64,000 nt of DNA, taken from positions 16,581 to 80,580 of the forward strand of contig NZ_NRRS01000009.1 of NCBI RefSeq assembly GCF_016583795.1. The letters are read 5' to 3'. The DNA comes from Rhabdochromatium marinum. GTDB taxonomy: Bacteria > Pseudomonadota > Gammaproteobacteria > Chromatiales > Chromatiaceae. Position 1 is the stretch's first letter; each line of letters starts with the position of its first letter. Shown here in pieces: positions 54,950-63,982 of the stretch. The notes beneath the pieces are model-generated. The model was not told the origin of the DNA. It saw nothing but the letters and a program-made list of their open reading frames with translations, and did no database searches. The translations under genes were made by a program, and so were the position numbers.

Positions 54950-55500
54950 CACAACACTTGAAGTTGAATCGTGCTCGGTGTCAGGGGGTGACGCTGGTTG
55001 AGTTGGTGATGACGCTGGCGATTGCGGCCATTCTGCTGGCTATCGGTGTCCCTTCATTTCAAAACATCACCGCTACCAACCGGATTGCCAGTCTAACCAA
55101 TGAGTTACGTGGTGCATTGCAGTTGGCCCGGTCTGAAGCAGTGAAACGTGGGAGGACGGTGACGGTTTGCAAATCGGATGACATTACCGATAGCACTCCA
55201 ACCTGTAATGCCAGCGCCAACTGGCAGGATGGTTGGGTGGTTTTTGTTGATACCAATAATGATGGTTCTCTTGATAGCGGCGAAATTCCTTTGCGTTTAG
55301 GGCAGCCGTCGATTGGTAGTGCTGTTATTACAACAAGTACAAGATTTAACGATTTTTTGAGGTTTCAACCAGATGGACGTGCTCAGGGAGCCGACAATTT
55401 CTCTAACGGTAGCATCAATGTCTGTATTGCATCCAACCAACGTAGTATTATTATTAACAACATTGGGCGCATCAAAATTGAGACAGGAACCTGCACATGA
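54940..55500 (+). CDS. fimT: Type IV pilus minor pseudopilin FimT/FimU (GspH-like)
   Basis: A 186-residue prepilin with a short basic leader and cleavage site G|VTLVELVMTLAIAAILLAIGVPSF, the class III signal for PilD. A GspH/FimT-type C-terminal beta domain follows, with ARSEAVKRGRTVTVCKS, NWQDGWVVFVDTNNDGSLDSGE and LRFQPDGRAQG. First minor pilin of the operon; FimT/FimU proteins can bind DNA at pilus tips during uptake. Four-base overlap with pilV. Confidence 0.9.
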   Translation: MAIAQHLKLNRARCQGVTLVELVMTLAIAAILLAIGVPSFQNITATNRIASLTNELRGALQLARSEAVKRGRTVTVCKSDDITDSTPTCNASANWQDGWVVFVDTNNDGSLDSGEIPLRLGQPSIGSAVITTSTRFNDFLRFQPDGRAQGADNFSNGSINVCIASNQRSIIINNIGRIKIETGTCT

Positions 55501-55982
55501 TTATTCAGTGCTTTATTCCAAATCGCTTAAAGCAGCAAGGTTTCACTCTTATTGAGGTCTTAATTGCTGCTTTGGTGCTTGCAATCGGTCTGCTGGGATT
55601 GGCCGGGCTGCAAGCGGTCTCGCTAAAAATGAGCCAAGGCTCCTATCTGCGCGTGCAGGCAACCAATCTGGCCTATGAGATCGCCGATTCGATACGCGCC
55701 AATAAGAGTAACGCATCAGATTACGCAGGGACTTTTACTACGACCTGTAATCAAACCCTAACTTATGCATCATCTTATTCATCGGGAACCGAAATTGCGG
55801 TAGCTGATCTCGCCGTATGGCAAAACCGCCTTGCTTGCCTGTTGCCGGGCGGAAGCGGCACCATCGCGGTTTCAGATACAACGCCTACAATCACCGTTAC
55901 CTGGGTTGAAACCCGTTTTGAAGGTGAGGAAACAGATGGCTCTGATACAACTCAATCATTTACTTTTACGACAGAGCTATGA
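55497..55982 (+). CDS. pilV: Type IV pilus minor pilin PilV
   Basis: A 161-residue prepilin with cleavage site QQG|FTLIEVLIAALVLAIGLLGLAGLQ, then the PilV-typical SLKMSQGSYLRVQATNLAYEIADSIRANK. ATGA overlaps at both ends couple it to fimT and pilW. Part of the pilus-tip priming complex. Confidence 0.9.
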   Translation: MIIQCFIPNRLKQQGFTLIEVLIAALVLAIGLLGLAGLQAVSLKMSQGSYLRVQATNLAYEIADSIRANKSNASDYAGTFTTTCNQTLTYASSYSSGTEIAVADLAVWQNRLACLLPGGSGTIAVSDTTPTITVTWVETRFEGEETDGSDTTQSFTFTTEL

Positions 55983-56773
55983 AAATCCCATTTTTACCTG
56001 ATTGTTCGTGCAATTCACCAACTCAGCGAGGCTTTACGCTCGTCGAGTTGATGGTTGCTATGACCATCGGCCTGTTTTTATCCGCTGGCGTCATCGCACT
56101 CTTTCTTGGTACCAAACAGAGTTACCGCGTGAATGAAGGCATGGCCAGGGTGCAGGAAAGCGGACGCTTTGCCATTGAATATCTAGCGCGGGACGTTCGT
56201 GAAGCTGGATTCAGAGAATTCGATAATACTGCCTTTGCCACAATAGACGATCCAATTATCATCGGATGGCAAGGGGCAAATTCAGATCCGTCGACTGAAG
56301 GCTTGACAACGTATACTGATGACACCGATGTTTTCAGAATCCGATATCGCGATTTTAATTCTGATTCAAGCTCTTTTGTAACGCGCCAAATCCTTTATTA
56401 CGTCGGCCCTATGCCCAGTGGAGGCGAAGCGCCTGGACTACGGCAAAAAATCGACGCTGATGATTCTGAAGAATTATTAGAAGGTGTCTATAACATGCAG
56501 GTGCGTTATGGCCTCGATACCAACAGCGATAATCAACTCGATGGCTATGTCGATGCCGACTATGTCGATCCCGCTGTGGGAACTAATTGGTGGACTATGG
56601 TTGTCGCCGTCAAAATCGATCTTTTACTTGGCAGCAGCGAAAACAATTTGGTAGACGCTCCCATGTCACTTCCTTTCGAGTTAAACGATGGCACATCCCC
56701 TTTTACCGCCACCGACCGACGGATCTACCAGATGTTTAGCACCACAATCGCCCTACGGAACCGACTGCCCTAA
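55979..56773 (+). CDS. pilW: Type IV pilus minor pilin PilW
   Basis: A 264-residue prepilin with cleavage site TQRG|FTLVELMVAMTIGLFLSAGVIALFLG, followed by the PilW block SYRVNEGMARVQESGRFAIEYLARDVREAGF. C-terminal beta domain with Asp-rich stretches. Coupled to pilV (ATGA) and pilX (overlap at the stop). Confidence 0.9.
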   Translation: MKIPFLPDCSCNSPTQRGFTLVELMVAMTIGLFLSAGVIALFLGTKQSYRVNEGMARVQESGRFAIEYLARDVREAGFREFDNTAFATIDDPIIIGWQGANSDPSTEGLTTYTDDTDVFRIRYRDFNSDSSSFVTRQILYYVGPMPSGGEAPGLRQKIDADDSEELLEGVYNMQVRYGLDTNSDNQLDGYVDADYVDPAVGTNWWTMVVAVKIDLLLGSSENNLVDAPMSLPFELNDGTSPFTATDRRIYQMFSTTIALRNRLP

Positions 56774-57282
56774 TGAGACCAGCAATGACGAACCAAGCAT
56801 TCGGCGTCCACCACCAGCAAGGGATGGTTCTGGTGATCGGACTCATTTTTCTTCTTCTCATGACCGTGATCGGCGTCACATCTATCCAGACCACCACGCT
56901 CGATGAACGCATGGCGGGTAATTTGCGAGACAAGAATATCGCCTTTCAAGCGGCGGAAGCAGCATTGCGAGAGGGGGAGGGGTGGCTTGAAGAAAATGGA
57001 TACAAAGAAGATTTCGATGAAGAGAAATACGATCTTTCGCGAGATCTTGCTGAACAATGGGATGGCGTAGATCCTGAACCCATAGGTTCGCATGATCAGT
57101 TCAGTGATCAATTATACGCAGATCCTGTGTATCATATTGGTAAACCTAACAAGAGCCAGAAATATAAAGGTGATATTGATTCAGGAATTTGCAATTTACA
57201 TCCAGTAGTCTCAAGATCTGTCGGTCGCTTAGAGACGACAACTGTGGTGCTACGAACTTACTACGGAATTTGTGACTCATGA
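56773..57282 (+). CDS. pilX: Type IV pilus minor pilin PilX
   Basis: A 169-residue PilX with the family N-terminus QQGMVLVIGLIFLLLMTVIGVTSIQTT and the characteristic LDERMAGNLRDKNIAFQAAEAALREGE. The residue at +5 is not the usual Glu, as in other PilX proteins. A start at 56785 (MTNQAF) is also possible; the one at 56773 overlaps the pilW stop. Confidence 0.88.
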   Translation: MRPAMTNQAFGVHHQQGMVLVIGLIFLLLMTVIGVTSIQTTTLDERMAGNLRDKNIAFQAAEAALREGEGWLEENGYKEDFDEEKYDLSRDLAEQWDGVDPEPIGSHDQFSDQLYADPVYHIGKPNKSQKYKGDIDSGICNLHPVVSRSVGRLETTTVVLRTYYGICDS

Positions 57283-57343
57283 TTATTAACAAACTTAGTA
57301 GCTTTCAATCTAATTTAAAGACCGCATCATCTTTGCGGAGGTA

Positions 57344-60300
57344 ATGATGAACACTTCAGCAACTGCTTTTGCTTATCAGCATACTCAACAGTGGTTAAAG
57401 TATAGTTTTATCGGCCTATGCTTAATGCTATTTAACGCAGCATCGGCCAATGCCGAAATTTTAATCTCTGATACACCATTGCGCGTGACTCAGTCTGTTC
57501 CTTCTCTGGTAATGCTCAATGTTTCTAATGATAATCAGCTTTATTTTGAGGCTTATCCGGATTATGCCGATCTTGACAGTGACGGCGCTCCAAATACTAC
57601 TTATACACATGAATTTGATTACTATGGCTATTTTGATTCTTATAAATGCTATAACTATAGCAGCGGTGTTTTTGTACCTGCGTCTACAACAGAAAATAAG
57701 TATTGCAGTAGTCAATGGAGCGGAAATTTTCTCAATTGGTTGACTATGGCTCGCATTGATGTAGTGCGTAAAATTCTCTATGGCGGCTATCGCTCTACTG
57801 ATAGCGCATCTCAAACAATTTTGGAGCGCACCTATCTGCCCAACGATGCCCATTCTTGGGTGCGCTTCTATGAAGGTAGCGACATTAATCAACTCACACC
57901 GTTTTCATTGCCTTCAGCGACTACTACCACAAGCTCCTCTAGCATTACCATCCCAGCAAGCGACACAAATCTAACCTTCTCCACTTCTTGGACTAGCAAC
58001 GAGCTTGTGCAGATCGGCGATCAAATCATTATCGAGGATCAAAGCGATCCGGTTAACAAGCGGATGACTGGCTATGTGTCATCCAGAACCAACGGCGACG
58101 TAAAAATTCGGATCATAGACAGAGAAGGGGCAGGTCAAACTAGCAGTGCTTGGAATTTGACGAACAACTCGCGGCGCGGCGTAAGTTTTTGTAGTACCAC
58201 AGTTGGAGCTAACTCATCTCAAAGTGTAACAACCCCACCGCTCTTGCGTGTGGCTCAAGGTGATTACAGTTTATGGACTGCCAATGAACGTTGGCAATGT
58301 CGCTGGAGTACCGAAAAATCTGCTGAAAACAAGAATGTTTATTCTTCATCAGGCCTTTTTGCTAACAACACAAATCCGATTCGCAATCAGGTTGGACTAG
58401 GTTTAGATGATTATACGGTTCGCGTTGAAGTCTGCAACAGCAGTCTAATTGGTCAGGAAAACTGCAAGCAATATCCCTCTGGTAATTACAAACCAATCGG
58501 GCTGTTACAACGCTATGCTGAAGAAGGTAACATTTATTTTGGTTTGATGAGCGGAAGCTATACCAAAAATCTCTCTGGTGGCACCTTGCGTAAGAACATT
58601 AGCGAGTTTGATAATGAGTTCAATCCCGAGACTGGTCAATTTATTACCCCAAGTGTAGGCGGCTCCATAGTGGATGCACTCGATGCTTTGCGGCTCTATG
58701 GGTATGACCACGGTGATGGTCTTTACGATGGGACGGGTGAAAGTTGTGGCGTCGGTGTTCGGAAGAATCAGATGACAGATGGAAAGTGCATGAGCTGGGG
58801 CAATCCACAGTCTGAGATATTTCTCGAAAGTCTACGCTATTTTGCGGGCAAGACTGCTACCTCGGCTTTTGCGGTCTCAGGCGTAGACAAGTTGACAGGA
58901 CTCACTTCCGATAGCTGGGAAGATCCATTATCTCAAGATAATTGGTGTGCTGCTTCCAGCATCATCAACTTTAATGCCAGTGTATCTTCCTTTGATGGTG
59001 ATCAGCTAAGCGGCTTTTCCGATATTGGGGCAGGCAGCGTTGATACTTGGACGAACAAAGTTGGGACTGGCGAAGGGCTGGATGGTCAATCCCGATTTTT
59101 TGGCGGATCTGATGCTTTGTGTAATGCCAAAACGCTTGGAAGCCTTGCGGACGTTGAAGGTCTGTGCCCGGAAGCTCCTAATCAGGATGGCACTTTCCAA
59201 ATTGCAGGATTGGCACACTATGCTTACACTGAGAGCATTCGCAGCGACTTACTAAACAATGACGATGAAACCGCTGATGTTAATGTTAAAACCTATGGTG
59301 TGACCTTGGCACCTGCCGTCCCTCGAATTACCATCCCAAAGCCTGGAGAAACCAAAACTGCAGTCACCATTCTTCCCGCCTGTGAAAATACTGGAGATGG
59401 CGGTTTACGTTGTGCATTAACGGATTTTCGCATCGTTGAGCAAGATATAGTGGCGGGTACGGGTACGTTTTTCATCCAGTGGGATGTGCATGAATGGGGC
59501 AGTGACTTTGACCAAGACATTAATGGTACGTTGTCTTATCTCATCACTAACGACAATATCACTGTGACTACACAAACTTGGGCTAAATCAAGCAGTCGCG
59601 CTACTGGATTTGGCTATATTATTAGTGGAACCAATCAAGATGGCTATCATTCTCATTCGGGAATTAATAATTATAACTATACGGATCCCACTGGCGTGAC
59701 CGGTTGTAGTAACTGCAATGTTAATGAAGACCCTACTTCAAACACCTATACCCTTAGCGGAACAGTAGCTCAACTCCTTCGCGAACCGGCATTCTATGCA
59801 GCTAAATGGGGTGGTTACCGTAAAAATGGCAGCGCAGTATTCCCAACGGATACCGCTTCCTGGGATCGCGATGGCGATGGATTGCCAGATAATTATTTCT
59901 TTGCTATTGACCCGGCAAAACTTGCTGAGAGTATGGCAAAAATATTTGAAACCATCTCCGATCAGCGGGCAACCGCTGCCGCTGCGGTGAGTGCCGGACA
60001 ATTAAGCGACGGAAGTGTGATTTTTACTGTCGGGTATGACAGCGAGGATTGGTCTGGAGAGTTAAAAGCGCACCTAGTAGAAAATTATCAAAGCATTTAC
60101 TCAGGCTGTGAGGCAGGTAGTAAATTACAATATAACTCGAATCGCAAAGTTTTCACAACGAAAATTGACTATATTCCAGGGGATGCAACAGAGCAAACCA
60201 CTGATGGTATCAGTCTGGATTTCACTCAACTCGATGATCTGCAAAAAACAGCACTGAATGCAGATGATGATTTAGGAGCAGAGCGGATCAGTTGGCTTAC

Positions 60301-61903
60301 CAGCGCAACAACGCACGCTAATTTTCGAGATCGTGAAGGCAAACTGCTCGGCGATATTGTGTCTTCGAATCCCGCATTAGTGAAAAAAAGCTATTTTGGG
60401 ATTGAGCGCTTATTGGGTGCTCCTGCATTCCGCGATCAGCCAGAAGTTATTTATGTTGGTTCCAATGGTGGGATGCTACATGCCTTTAGAGCTGACTGCA
60501 ATAATGATGATTGCAGCACGCTTTCAACTAGTTGTGGCAATTTGTTTGATGAATTGTTCGCCTTTGTACCGGGTGAATTACTTAGCCCAAGTGAAGACTC
60601 TACTGATGCACCGATCAACATTTTAATGGATCCAGACTACATCGAAAGTGGCAAGCGATTTTTTGTTGATGGAACATCAACGATTAGTGAAGTGCAAATT
60701 GGTGGTCAGTGGAAGCGTGTTTTACTTGGCACGATGGGAGCAGGGGGACGTAGTGTCTTCGCACTCGATGTTACTGAGCCGCAAAACTTTTCGGCAGACA
60801 AAGTGCTCTGGGAATTTTCTGATCCTGATCTCGGTTATGGTGTACATGAAGCAAAAATTGCACGCATGAGCGATGAAACATGGGTTGCTATTTTTGGCAA
60901 TGGTTACAACAGTGCTCAACACCGCGCGATGCTATTCATCGTCAATCTTGAAACAGGTGAACTTATTGAGAAAATTGATACTGAAGTTGGTGATTTAAGC
61001 AATCCTAATGGGTTATCTATTCCAACTTGGACTGATTGGCCAGATTCAGAAGTAAAAGCACAATCAATCTATGCCGGCGATCTACTCGGTAATCTGTGGC
61101 GCTTTAATGTTGCTGGAGGTTCATTTAGTGCGACCAAAATTTTTACCGCCGTCAATGATGATGGCCAGGTTCAACCGATTACATCAGCGCCTTATGTCGC
61201 AGCGGTTCAAAAAGATGATGAAGGCAATGAGGCGCTTATGGTAAGTTTTGCTACTGGCAGTTATTTTCGCTTAGAAGATGGGCAAGATGTTCCCGGTGCT
61301 CCAATACAAAGCATCTACGGAATAATTGATGACAGTTTAGGTGTTACCCGTGCCAGCTTGGTGAAACAAGAGATTCAAGAGCAAGGTACTAAAACCTTCG
61401 GTGACGACACCCGAACGGTTAGACAGTTGTCAAATTATCCTGTTGATTTGTCTGTAAATAATGGCTGGTACCTCGATTTTGATACCTCAGATGGTGAGCG
61501 TGTCGTGAATAGCCCAATGCGACTTGATAGTCGAATTAGTTTTAGCACTTTAATTCCGAATCCAGATAATAAGCCATGCTCACCTTCGTCTACTGGCTTT
61601 GTAATGGATTTTGATTTTTTAACTGGCGGCAGAACAGACAACGCAGTTTTTGATTTTGATGGCGACCGTGCTTTTGGTAAGAGTGACATGGTTAAAATTA
61701 TCAACGATGCGGGGGAAGATGAATGGATTTCTGTCAGTGGTGTTGAATATGGCACTGGCGAACAAATGAGAGTTGTAGCCCTTGCAGACGCTCCAAATGT
61801 TGGTAGAACAATTGATGGAAGTGGTCAAATTGGAGACGGAAAAGATCTTGATCGAAAGCTTTCCTCTCTAATAGGCCGCCAATCTTGGGAACAACTGCGC
61901 TAA
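57344..61903 (+). CDS. pilY1: Type IV pilus tip-associated adhesin PilY1
   Basis: A 1519-residue protein with a signal region (about 24-42, ending SANA). A large N-terminal half follows, with Asp-rich loops (DLDSDG near 81; DRDGDGLPDN near 840 is calcium-binding-like). The C-terminal PilY1 beta-propeller (about 960-1519) has VIYVGSNGGMLHAFRAD, LLGTMGAGGRSVFALDVTEPQNF and LGNLWRFNV. No DxSxS MIDAS motif of a von Willebrand A domain is evident. The product is expected at the pilus tip, controlling retraction and adhesion. A good ribosome-binding site (GGAGG) precedes ATG 57344. AT-richer than the rest of the window. Confidence 0.93.
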   Translation: MMNTSATAFAYQHTQQWLKYSFIGLCLMLFNAASANAEILISDTPLRVTQSVPSLVMLNVSNDNQLYFEAYPDYADLDSDGAPNTTYTHEFDYYGYFDSYKCYNYSSGVFVPASTTENKYCSSQWSGNFLNWLTMARIDVVRKILYGGYRSTDSASQTILERTYLPNDAHSWVRFYEGSDINQLTPFSLPSATTTTSSSSITIPASDTNLTFSTSWTSNELVQIGDQIIIEDQSDPVNKRMTGYVSSRTNGDVKIRIIDREGAGQTSSAWNLTNNSRRGVSFCSTTVGANSSQSVTTPPLLRVAQGDYSLWTANERWQCRWSTEKSAENKNVYSSSGLFANNTNPIRNQVGLGLDDYTVRVEVCNSSLIGQENCKQYPSGNYKPIGLLQRYAEEGNIYFGLMSGSYTKNLSGGTLRKNISEFDNEFNPETGQFITPSVGGSIVDALDALRLYGYDHGDGLYDGTGESCGVGVRKNQMTDGKCMSWGNPQSEIFLESLRYFAGKTATSAFAVSGVDKLTGLTSDSWEDPLSQDNWCAASSIINFNASVSSFDGDQLSGFSDIGAGSVDTWTNKVGTGEGLDGQSRFFGGSDALCNAKTLGSLADVEGLCPEAPNQDGTFQIAGLAHYAYTESIRSDLLNNDDETADVNVKTYGVTLAPAVPRITIPKPGETKTAVTILPACENTGDGGLRCALTDFRIVEQDIVAGTGTFFIQWDVHEWGSDFDQDINGTLSYLITNDNITVTTQTWAKSSSRATGFGYIISGTNQDGYHSHSGINNYNYTDPTGVTGCSNCNVNEDPTSNTYTLSGTVAQLLREPAFYAAKWGGYRKNGSAVFPTDTASWDRDGDGLPDNYFFAIDPAKLAESMAKIFETISDQRATAAAAVSAGQLSDGSVIFTVGYDSEDWSGELKAHLVENYQSIYSGCEAGSKLQYNSNRKVFTTKIDYIPGDATEQTTDGISLDFTQLDDLQKTALNADDDLGAERISWLTSATTHANFRDREGKLLGDIVSSNPALVKKSYFGIERLLGAPAFRDQPEVIYVGSNGGMLHAFRADCNNDDCSTLSTSCGNLFDELFAFVPGELLSPSEDSTDAPINILMDPDYIESGKRFFVDGTSTISEVQIGGQWKRVLLGTMGAGGRSVFALDVTEPQNFSADKVLWEFSDPDLGYGVHEAKIARMSDETWVAIFGNGYNSAQHRAMLFIVNLETGELIEKIDTEVGDLSNPNGLSIPTWTDWPDSEVKAQSIYAGDLLGNLWRFNVAGGSFSATKIFTAVNDDGQVQPITSAPYVAAVQKDDEGNEALMVSFATGSYFRLEDGQDVPGAPIQSIYGIIDDSLGVTRASLVKQEIQEQGTKTFGDDTRTVRQLSNYPVDLSVNNGWYLDFDTSDGERVVNSPMRLDSRISFSTLIPNPDNKPCSPSSTGFVMDFDFLTGGRTDNAVFDFDGDRAFGKSDMVKIINDAGEDEWISVSGVEYGTGEQMRVVALADAPNVGRTIDGSGQIGDGKDLDRKLSSLIGRQSWEQLR

Positions 61904-61933
61904 CCTAACCCTCTTAGCCAAACCGCCAAACCT

Positions 61934-61969
61934 GCCAGACTCGAATCCTCTTCGAGCCTGGCTTTTCTT
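61934..61969 (+). terminator. Rho-independent terminator after pilY1
   Basis: GCCAGACTCGAA (61934-61945) and TTCGAGCCTGGC (61951-61962) form a 12-bp stem with one A-C mismatch and a 5-base loop, followed by TTTTCTT. It closes the pilus operon 31 bases after pilY1. Confidence 0.85.
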
Positions 61970-62252
61970 GTTGGCATCAATATTCAGCATGCCATTGACA
62001 TCCTCGCCGATCTGAAGGACGGCGCTACGCGCAGGTATAGCCCGTCGTAGTCACTTCAGTGGGTTCCGGCGGCTGAGCCCCCTTGGGGGATGTCCGCGAA
62101 ACTCAATGGCGAAACGCCGAGGCGCGAATCGGCCTTGATCACCGGTTGGTCCACCCAGCCAGGCAGCGCTTCCGACTCCCCCGTAACACTTTGATTTTGT
62201 AATGTTAAGTTGTTAATACCTGACTTTATAGCAGGGTTTTGGACCAAACGAC
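61970..62252. other. Spacer between the pilus operon and the IS remnant
   Basis: About 280 bases without a supported gene. A minus-strand frame includes the words IGEDVNGMLNID, faintly like an IS66 transposase region, but too short to call. The right part is AT-rich and borders the IS66-type end at 62253. Confidence 0.45.
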
Positions 62253-62789
62253 GTAAGCGTCCGGAGAACTACAGGATTGACCCAACCGGCTTGATATCGT
62301 CCATTGTCAGATTGTGCGGCAGCAGTGCCGCGATGGCCTCTGGGGTCTTGGCCGAGGGTAGGTATTCGAAGAGATGATTGAGGTAGGCCCAGGGCTCGAG
62401 GGCATTGGCCTTGGCCGTCTCGATCAGGCTGTAGAGCAAGGCGCTGGTCTCGGCGCCCTTGGGACTGCCGGCGAACAGCCAGTTCTTGCGTCCGATGACG
62501 AAGGGCCGGATGGCATTCTCGGCGGTGTTGTTGTCGATCTTGAGGCGACCGTCTTCAAGGAAGGTCGTGAGGATCGGCCACTGGCCGAGCGCGTAGTGCA
62601 CCGCCTTGCCGAGCAGCCCCTTGGGCGGGGTGCGGGTGACAGTGGCCTCGAGCCAGGTCTTGATGGCGTCGAGGATGGGGCGGCTCTGTTGCAAGCGCGC
62701 GGTATGGCGCTCGGCGGGCGTGGCCTCGCGCAGGCGTTTCTCGACGGCATAGAGCTGGCCGATGTAGGCGAGCATCTGCTGGGCGGCGC
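62253..62789 (-). mobile_element. IS66-family element, right-hand remnant
   Basis: The sequence GTAAGCGTCCGG at 62253 fits the GTAA-type terminal repeat of IS66 elements, next to an IS66 transposase C-terminus. The flanking 8 bases (CAAACGAC, 62245-62252) are the expected site for a target duplication. The rest of the element lies beyond the ISAs1 insertion and outside the window. Confidence 0.7.
62269..62789 (-). pseudogene. IS66-family transposase (TnpC), C-terminal fragment
   Basis: About 173 residues of an IS66 transposase C-terminus: AAQQMLAYIGQLYAVEKRLRE, then DGRLKIDNNTAENAIRPFVI with the last catalytic Glu, RKNWLFAGSPKGAETSALLY and LNHLFEYLPSA. The N-terminal two thirds, including the other catalytic acids, are missing because an ISAs1-type element is inserted upstream. 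The apparent TTG start lies in that element and is an artefact. Confidence 0.9.
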
Positions 62790-62807
62790 AGGGCGAGCGC
62801 GTATTAA
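62790..62807. repeat. Left terminal inverted repeat of the ISAs1 element
   Basis: AGGGCGAGCGCGTATTAA, matched exactly by the reverse complement at 63983-64000. Confidence 0.9.
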
Positions 62808-62810
62808 TCG

Positions 62811-63923
62811 TCAAGCAGCCAGGATCTTAGCGCGATAGTCGTCGTCCCAGGCGGCCTTGCGACGTTTGTGCGCCATGCTGAGCGAGGAGCCTTCCTTCTC
62901 GAGTAGGTTGACGCAGCAATGACGGATCGCGGTCATGATGGCCGGAGCCTGACCTTTACGAATCCGGCTGGCATCCTCGTTGAAGATCACATCCAAGCGC
63001 CAATGGAGACGATTGTCTACGCCCCAGTGCCCCCGCACGGCAGCGGCGAAGCGCTGGGCATCGGCACCAATGGAGGCGATGTAGTAGCGTTGTTCAACGC
63101 TCTGAACACCGTTCTGCCAGCAGGTACGTTCGACCATTCCAAGGCTGCGCAAGCCCGCCCAGCGCGCGGCATTGGGCACCGTCCTCAGATCCTCCGTGAT
63201 CCAGTAACGGCGGATTTCCAGGCGTCCGTGGTCTTTGTCGGTTTCCTCGGTATAGGCATGGGCGACACCGGCGAATTGGCCCGCAACGGCGGTGGTGAAG
63301 AAATCCTCGACACTCTCTTGCAGCGTGCTCTGGTTGCCTTTGAGTCCAAGCACATAGTCCCCGCCCTGGGACTGGATCTGCTCGACGATGGCACGCTGAC
63401 AGCCCATCGCATCAATCGTGACGAGACAGCCCTTGAGTTCCAAAAGCTCGAGCAACTCGGGGATCGCCTTAATCTCATTGGATTTCTCCGCCGTGGCCTC
63501 TTGCCCGAGCACCAAACGGTTCGACACGGCCCAGGCACTGACCATATGCAGTGCCGCCCGTCCCCGGCGCCGGTCTCGCGACCCTCGGGCCGTCTTGCCG
63601 TCCACCGCAATCACCTCGCCCTGCGTGGCCCCGGTGACGGCCTGCGTCCAACGAATGAAGCAATCTTGAAACCGCTTGGGATTGAGCCGTGAGATCACGT
63701 TGGCAATGCGATCATGCGACGCAATCCCGTTCTCGAACGGACAAAAGCGACGCAGCCACTCCAGCTTCGCCTCTCCAAACTGCTCGATCGCCTCCCAGCC
63801 GTCCGCCCCGCTCAGTACCCCGCAGACCGTCAACAGCAGAATCTCTTCAAGCGGATACAGCTTGTTACGCTCAATACGGGGATCTTCAAGGCTGGCAAAA
63901 TGCTCGATCATGCTGGCGGACAC
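62811..63923 (-). CDS. ISAs1-family transposase
   Basis: A 370-residue DDE transposase. MIEHFASLEDPRIERNKLYPLEEILLLTVCGVLSGADGWEAI and GEVIAVDGKTARGSRDR (first Asp) identify the ISAs1/H-repeat-type family. CLVTIDAMGCQ (second Asp) and LKGNQSTLQ follow, and GRLEIRRYWI and HWGVDNRLHWRLDVIFNEDASR (with the catalytic Glu region) complete it. A GTG start at 63923 with AGGAG upstream is preferred over ATG 63911. The frame is intact, so the element may be active. Confidence 0.93.
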   Translation of the reverse strand: MSASMIEHFASLEDPRIERNKLYPLEEILLLTVCGVLSGADGWEAIEQFGEAKLEWLRRFCPFENGIASHDRIANVISRLNPKRFQDCFIRWTQAVTGATQGEVIAVDGKTARGSRDRRRGRAALHMVSAWAVSNRLVLGQEATAEKSNEIKAIPELLELLELKGCLVTIDAMGCQRAIVEQIQSQGGDYVLGLKGNQSTLQESVEDFFTTAVAGQFAGVAHAYTEETDKDHGRLEIRRYWITEDLRTVPNAARWAGLRSLGMVERTCWQNGVQSVEQRYYIASIGADAQRFAAAVRGHWGVDNRLHWRLDVIFNEDASRIRKGQAPAIMTAIRHCCVNLLEKEGSSLSMAHKRRKAAWDDDYRAKILAA

Positions 63924-63982
63924 TCAAGGCTCCTCAAGGCGATTGGCTAACAGGGGGCCGCAACATCATGTCAGATCTAGCG

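Noticed and set aside
61985..62060. Possible second IS66 transposase fragment (IGEDVNGMLNID on the minus strand)
   Set aside because: Only about a dozen residues look similar and no flanking motif supports it.
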